A DNA stretch of 10,668 bases from CAZIPZ01 sp964541075 (GTDB lineage Bacteria > Acidobacteriota > Terriglobia > 20CM-2-55-15): NCBI GenBank assembly GCA_964541075.1, contig CAZIPZ010000142.1, forward strand, positions 1-10,668, written 5' to 3'. The notes below the pieces were generated by a model, which ran no database searches, was not told where the DNA came from, and saw only the letters and a program-made list of their open reading frames with translations. The stretch's first letter is position 1. The number at the start of each line of letters is the position of its first letter. A program made the position numbers and the translations under genes. Of this stretch, positions 7,915 to 10,668 are shown piece after piece.

Positions 7915-10376
7915 TGGAGCGCTATATATGTATTCACGGTCACTTCTATCAACCTCCGCGCGAGAACGCGTGGCTGGAGTTCGTCGAGCTTCAGGACTCC
8001 GCTTATCCGTATCACGACTGGAACGAGCGCATCACAGCCGAGTGTTACGCACCAAACGGAATGTCACGCATTCTGACGGGGGATGGACGAATCGAGCAAA
8101 TCACCAACAACTACTCCCGAATCAGCTTCAACTTCGGACCAACTCTGCTGGCTTGGATGGAGGAGAACGAACCTGAAGCGTACCGCGCCATTCTGGATGC
8201 CGACGTCGAAGGACAGGCGCGGTTTTCAGGCCACGGCCCCGCTATCGGGCAAGCATACGGTCACACGATTCTTCCCCTCTCCACGTCGCGTGACAAAAGT
8301 ACTCAAATTTTCTGGGGGATCCGCGATTTTGAACATCGCTTCCGGCGCCGGCCGGAAGGCATGTGGCTGCCGGAAACCGCGGTCGATCTCGAAGTCCTCG
8401 ACATTCTGGCGCAGTTCGGAATCCGCTTCACGATCCTCTCGCCGTTTCAGGCTAAGCGCACGCGCAAGATCCGAGGACGAGCGTGGCGCGACGCCAGCGG
8501 TGGACGGGTCGATCCATCGAGACCGTATGAAGTGCGACTCCCGTCGGGCCGAAAGATTGTTGTGTTCTTTTATGATGGCCCGATCTCACAGGCGATTGCG
8601 TTTGAAAGGCTGCTCGAGCGTGGAGAGAACCTCGCAGGACGTTTGCTGTCTGCGTTCTCAGACGAACGCACATGGCCTCAGATCGTCCATATCGCGACCG
8701 ATGGAGAAACATACGGCCATCACCACAAACGCGGTGACATGGCGCTCGCCTATGCGCTCCATCACATCGAAAGCAACAATCTGGCCCAACTCACGGTCTA
8801 CGGTGAATACCTTCAAAAACATCCGCCGACTCAAGAGGCGGAAATCTGGGAACGAACGGCTTGGAGCTGCGCCCACGGCGTGGAACGCTGGAACAGCCAC
8901 TGCGGTTGCAACTCAGGAGGGTATCCGGGATGGAATCAGGAATGGCGAACAGCGCTGCGCGAGGCGCTCGATTGGCTTCGCGACACGATCGAGCCTGGAT
9001 TCGAACAAAAAGCAGGTGAGCTGTTTCGTAGTCCCTGGACCGCTCGTGACGAGTACATCAATGTGATGCTGGATCGCTCGGCAGAAAATGTGGACGCATT
9101 TTTCAACGTACAGGCGGTTCGCACTCTGAACCAGGAAGAGAAGACAACGGCTCTAAAGCTAATGGAGATGCAGCGCTATGCAATGCTCATGTATACGAGC
9201 TGTGGGTGGTTCTTTGATGAGCTGTCCGGGATTGAAACCACGCAGGTAATCCAGTACGCCGCGCGCACGCTGCAACTGTACGAAGAAATCTTTGGCGAAG
9301 TCCTCGAACCTGAATTTCTCCACCGAATGGAGCTTGCTCACGGCAATATTGCTGAACAGCCGAATGGCAAAGTGATCTACGAAAAATTTGTTAAGCCTGC
9401 AATGGTCGATCGGAAAAAGGTTGCGGCGCACTATGCGTTGATGTCGCTTTTCGATCCCTATCCGGAGGAGTCGCGAATTTACTGTTATCGCGTACGTCTC
9501 GAAGATTTCCAGCTGACGGAAGCCGGTAAGGCGCGCCTTGTTGTGGGACGCGCACGCATCACTTCGGAAATCACGCAGGAGTCAGGAATCTACACGTTCG
9601 GCGCTATTCATATGAGCGACCACATGATGAATGCCGGCGTAAAGCTCGACGGCGACGAGGAAGAATATCGCGCGTTCAAGGAAAGCACTCTCGATCCGTT
9701 TGGCCGGGCGGATTTTCCGGAAGTGCTTCGAATCCTCGATCGGCAGTTCGGGGAATCCACCTACTCGCTCCGATCGATATTCCATGACGACCAGCGTCAT
9801 ATTCTCAAGGTCATCATGAAGTCGACGCTCTCCGGTGCGGAAGCAGTTTACAAACAGCTCTTCGACACCCACGCTCCAATGATGCGCTTTGTGGCTGATT
9901 TGCATGTGCCGCTGCCTCGAGCATTCCTGACAGCGGCCGAATTCGCCTTGAACAGCAGTCTGCGTGAGGCTTTTGAGGATATCGATGCCATCGACTTCAT
10001 ACGAATCAACGCCCTCCTCGAAGAAGCAAGAATAAACAATGTCACTCTGGACAGCGCTACTCTCGGCTTCACTCTTCGGAGAACGATCAAACGGCTATCA
10101 GAACAATTCCTGGCCGAACCGGAGGATGTAGTTCTCATGAAGACGCTTGAAGCTGCCGCCCGCCTGGCGCGCGAGCTTCCTTTCGAAGTGAACGTCTGGA
10201 GAGCGCAAAACAACTACTACCAAATGCTGCAGCGAGTCTTTCCAGCATATGTTGACAAAGCCGCGCTTGGCGATGCGGCGGCTGTTGAATGGATTGATCA
10301 CTTTATCGCACTTGGAGACAACCTGGCTGTCAAGGTCGAACGGCCACCGGTCCTTGCTCTGCAAAAGATATCGTGA
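7914..10376 (+). CDS. Glycoside hydrolase family 57 protein with DUF3536-type C-terminal domain
   Basis: Probable cytosolic alpha-glucan-active enzyme; exact reaction not known. The protein is 820 residues with no signal peptide or membrane segment. The N-terminal GH57 part starts with CIHGHFYQPPREN (residues 6-18, first conserved GH57 region). It has GMWLPETAVD with Glu154 (second region) and the IATDGETYGHHHKRGD block, where Glu265 is the likely nucleophile (third region). A WSCAHGVERWNSHCGC motif follows at about residues 317-332. I could not place the acid/base Asp of region four with confidence. The second half, from about residue 400, matches what I recall of the DUF3536 family, including SCGWFFDELSGIET (residues 429-442). 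Characterised GH57 enzymes include amylases, 4-alpha-glucanotransferases, amylopullulanases and branching enzymes, so activity cannot be assigned by family. The gene is coupled at both ends, overlapping treZ by 1 base and treY by 4, which points to a role in the glucan-to-trehalose arm. No frameshift is seen. Confidence 0.9.
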   Translation: MERYICIHGHFYQPPRENAWLEFVELQDSAYPYHDWNERITAECYAPNGMSRILTGDGRIEQITNNYSRISFNFGPTLLAWMEENEPEAYRAILDADVEGQARFSGHGPAIGQAYGHTILPLSTSRDKSTQIFWGIRDFEHRFRRRPEGMWLPETAVDLEVLDILAQFGIRFTILSPFQAKRTRKIRGRAWRDASGGRVDPSRPYEVRLPSGRKIVVFFYDGPISQAIAFERLLERGENLAGRLLSAFSDERTWPQIVHIATDGETYGHHHKRGDMALAYALHHIESNNLAQLTVYGEYLQKHPPTQEAEIWERTAWSCAHGVERWNSHCGCNSGGYPGWNQEWRTALREALDWLRDTIEPGFEQKAGELFRSPWTARDEYINVMLDRSAENVDAFFNVQAVRTLNQEEKTTALKLMEMQRYAMLMYTSCGWFFDELSGIETTQVIQYAARTLQLYEEIFGEVLEPEFLHRMELAHGNIAEQPNGKVIYEKFVKPAMVDRKKVAAHYALMSLFDPYPEESRIYCYRVRLEDFQLTEAGKARLVVGRARITSEITQESGIYTFGAIHMSDHMMNAGVKLDGDEEEYRAFKESTLDPFGRADFPEVLRILDRQFGESTYSLRSIFHDDQRHILKVIMKSTLSGAEAVYKQLFDTHAPMMRFVADLHVPLPRAFLTAAEFALNSSLREAFEDIDAIDFIRINALLEEARINNVTLDSATLGFTLRRTIKRLSEQFLAEPEDVVLMKTLEAAARLARELPFEVNVWRAQNNYYQMLQRVFPAYVDKAALGDAAAVEWIDHFIALGDNLAVKVERPPVLALQKIS

Positions 10377-10668
10377 CTGTCCGTATTCCAGTTTCGACCT
10401 ACCGTCTGCAGTTCAATACCGACTTTCGGTTTAGGGACGCACAAAGGATCATCGAGTATCTTGACGAACTCGGCGTAACGGATCTGTACGCTTCTCCTTT
10501 TCTTAAGGCGCGATCGGGCAGCACTCACGGCTACGACGTGACGGACCCAACTCAGTTGAATCCTGAACTTGGTTCAGACGAAGACTTTAACGAGCTGAGC
10601 TTGACGTTGCGTCAACATCGAATGGGCCTAATCTTGGATATCGTCCCCAATCACATGGCGGCCAGTTT
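10373..10668 (+). CDS. treY: Malto-oligosyltrehalose synthase (GH13), 5' part; runs off window end
   Basis: TreY isomerises the reducing-end alpha-1,4 bond of a maltodextrin to an alpha,alpha-1,1 bond, making maltooligosyltrehalose, the substrate of TreZ. Ninety-eight complete codons are present. The start matches the family closely: IPVSTYRLQFN, LYASPFLKARSGSTHGYDV, DPTQLNPELGSDEDF, and the first GH13 conserved region LILDIVPNHMA just before the window ends (Asp89; Asn93-His94). The three catalytic acids lie beyond the window. The start is GTG, overlapping the GH57 stop as GTGA. No strong Shine-Dalgarno sequence is visible (only an A-rich GCAAAAGAT upstream), so coupling to GH57 translation is likely. 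No in-frame start lies close upstream, and the STYRLQF block normally sits within the first dozen residues of TreY. Confidence 0.95.
   Translation, partial: MTVRIPVSTYRLQFNTDFRFRDAQRIIEYLDELGVTDLYASPFLKARSGSTHGYDVTDPTQLNPELGSDEDFNELSLTLRQHRMGLILDIVPNHMAAS

Noticed and set aside
8083..9066. Plus-strand open frame of 327 codons inside the GH57 gene
   Set aside because: Out of frame within a conserved GH57 coding region; its translation is Arg/Ser-rich and low in order, typical of a shadow frame.
1..10668. Mobile elements, CRISPR arrays, tRNA/rRNA genes or attachment sites
   Set aside because: The window is filled by six contiguous metabolic genes with one 42-base gap; I saw no direct or inverted repeats, transposase motifs or RNA gene signatures.

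Overview
The window lies inside a bacterial alpha-glucan/trehalose gene cluster. Six genes, all on the + strand, fill essentially every base: the 3' part of a trehalose synthase-maltokinase fusion (treS-mak), malQ, glgB, treZ, a GH57 glycoside hydrolase with a DUF3536-type C-terminal half, and the first 98 codons of treY. Base composition is moderately GC-rich by eye (not computed). The tight packing, the GTG starts and the gene order are bacterial. The protein sequences look like those of Gram-negative soil or sediment lineages such as Acidobacteriota, Nitrospirota or the former deltaproteobacteria. That placement is an impression, and the sequence does not fix a phylum.

Layout: 1-2277 is treS-mak, whose start and TreS catalytic residues lie upstream of the window. 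2274-4160 is malQ, with a GTG start overlapping treS-mak by 4 bases and a strong Shine-Dalgarno (SD) sequence. 4138-6030 is glgB, overlapping malQ by 23 bases. 6031-6072 is a 42-base spacer, the only non-coding DNA in the window. 6073-7914 is treZ. 7914-10376 is the GH57 gene, overlapping treZ by 1 base. 10373 to the window end is treY, again a GTG start with a 4-base GTGA overlap. No promoter, terminator, RNA gene, insertion sequence, repeat array or CRISPR array was found, so the window looks like the middle of one polycistronic transcript with translational coupling at four of its five junctions.

How the genes fit together: TreY and TreZ convert the reducing ends of linear alpha-1,4-glucans into free trehalose. 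TreS interconverts trehalose and maltose, and the fused maltokinase phosphorylates maltose to maltose 1-phosphate. Maltose 1-phosphate is the donor for GlgE, which makes alpha-1,4-glucan that GlgB branches. GlgE is not in the window; a glgE gene just upstream would be the usual neighbour. MalQ redistributes short maltodextrins. The cluster therefore encodes both glucan-to-trehalose and trehalose-to-glucan arms, apparently co-expressed. The least understood member is the GH57-DUF3536 protein, which sits between treZ and treY. Its position suggests work on the same glucan pool, perhaps in the trimming or debranching role that TreX/GlgX fills elsewhere; that is inference.

This is best read as an intact metabolic operon rather than an exotic system. 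The points most worth a second look are the undefined role of the GH57-DUF3536 protein and non-consensus residues in the maltokinase catalytic loop.
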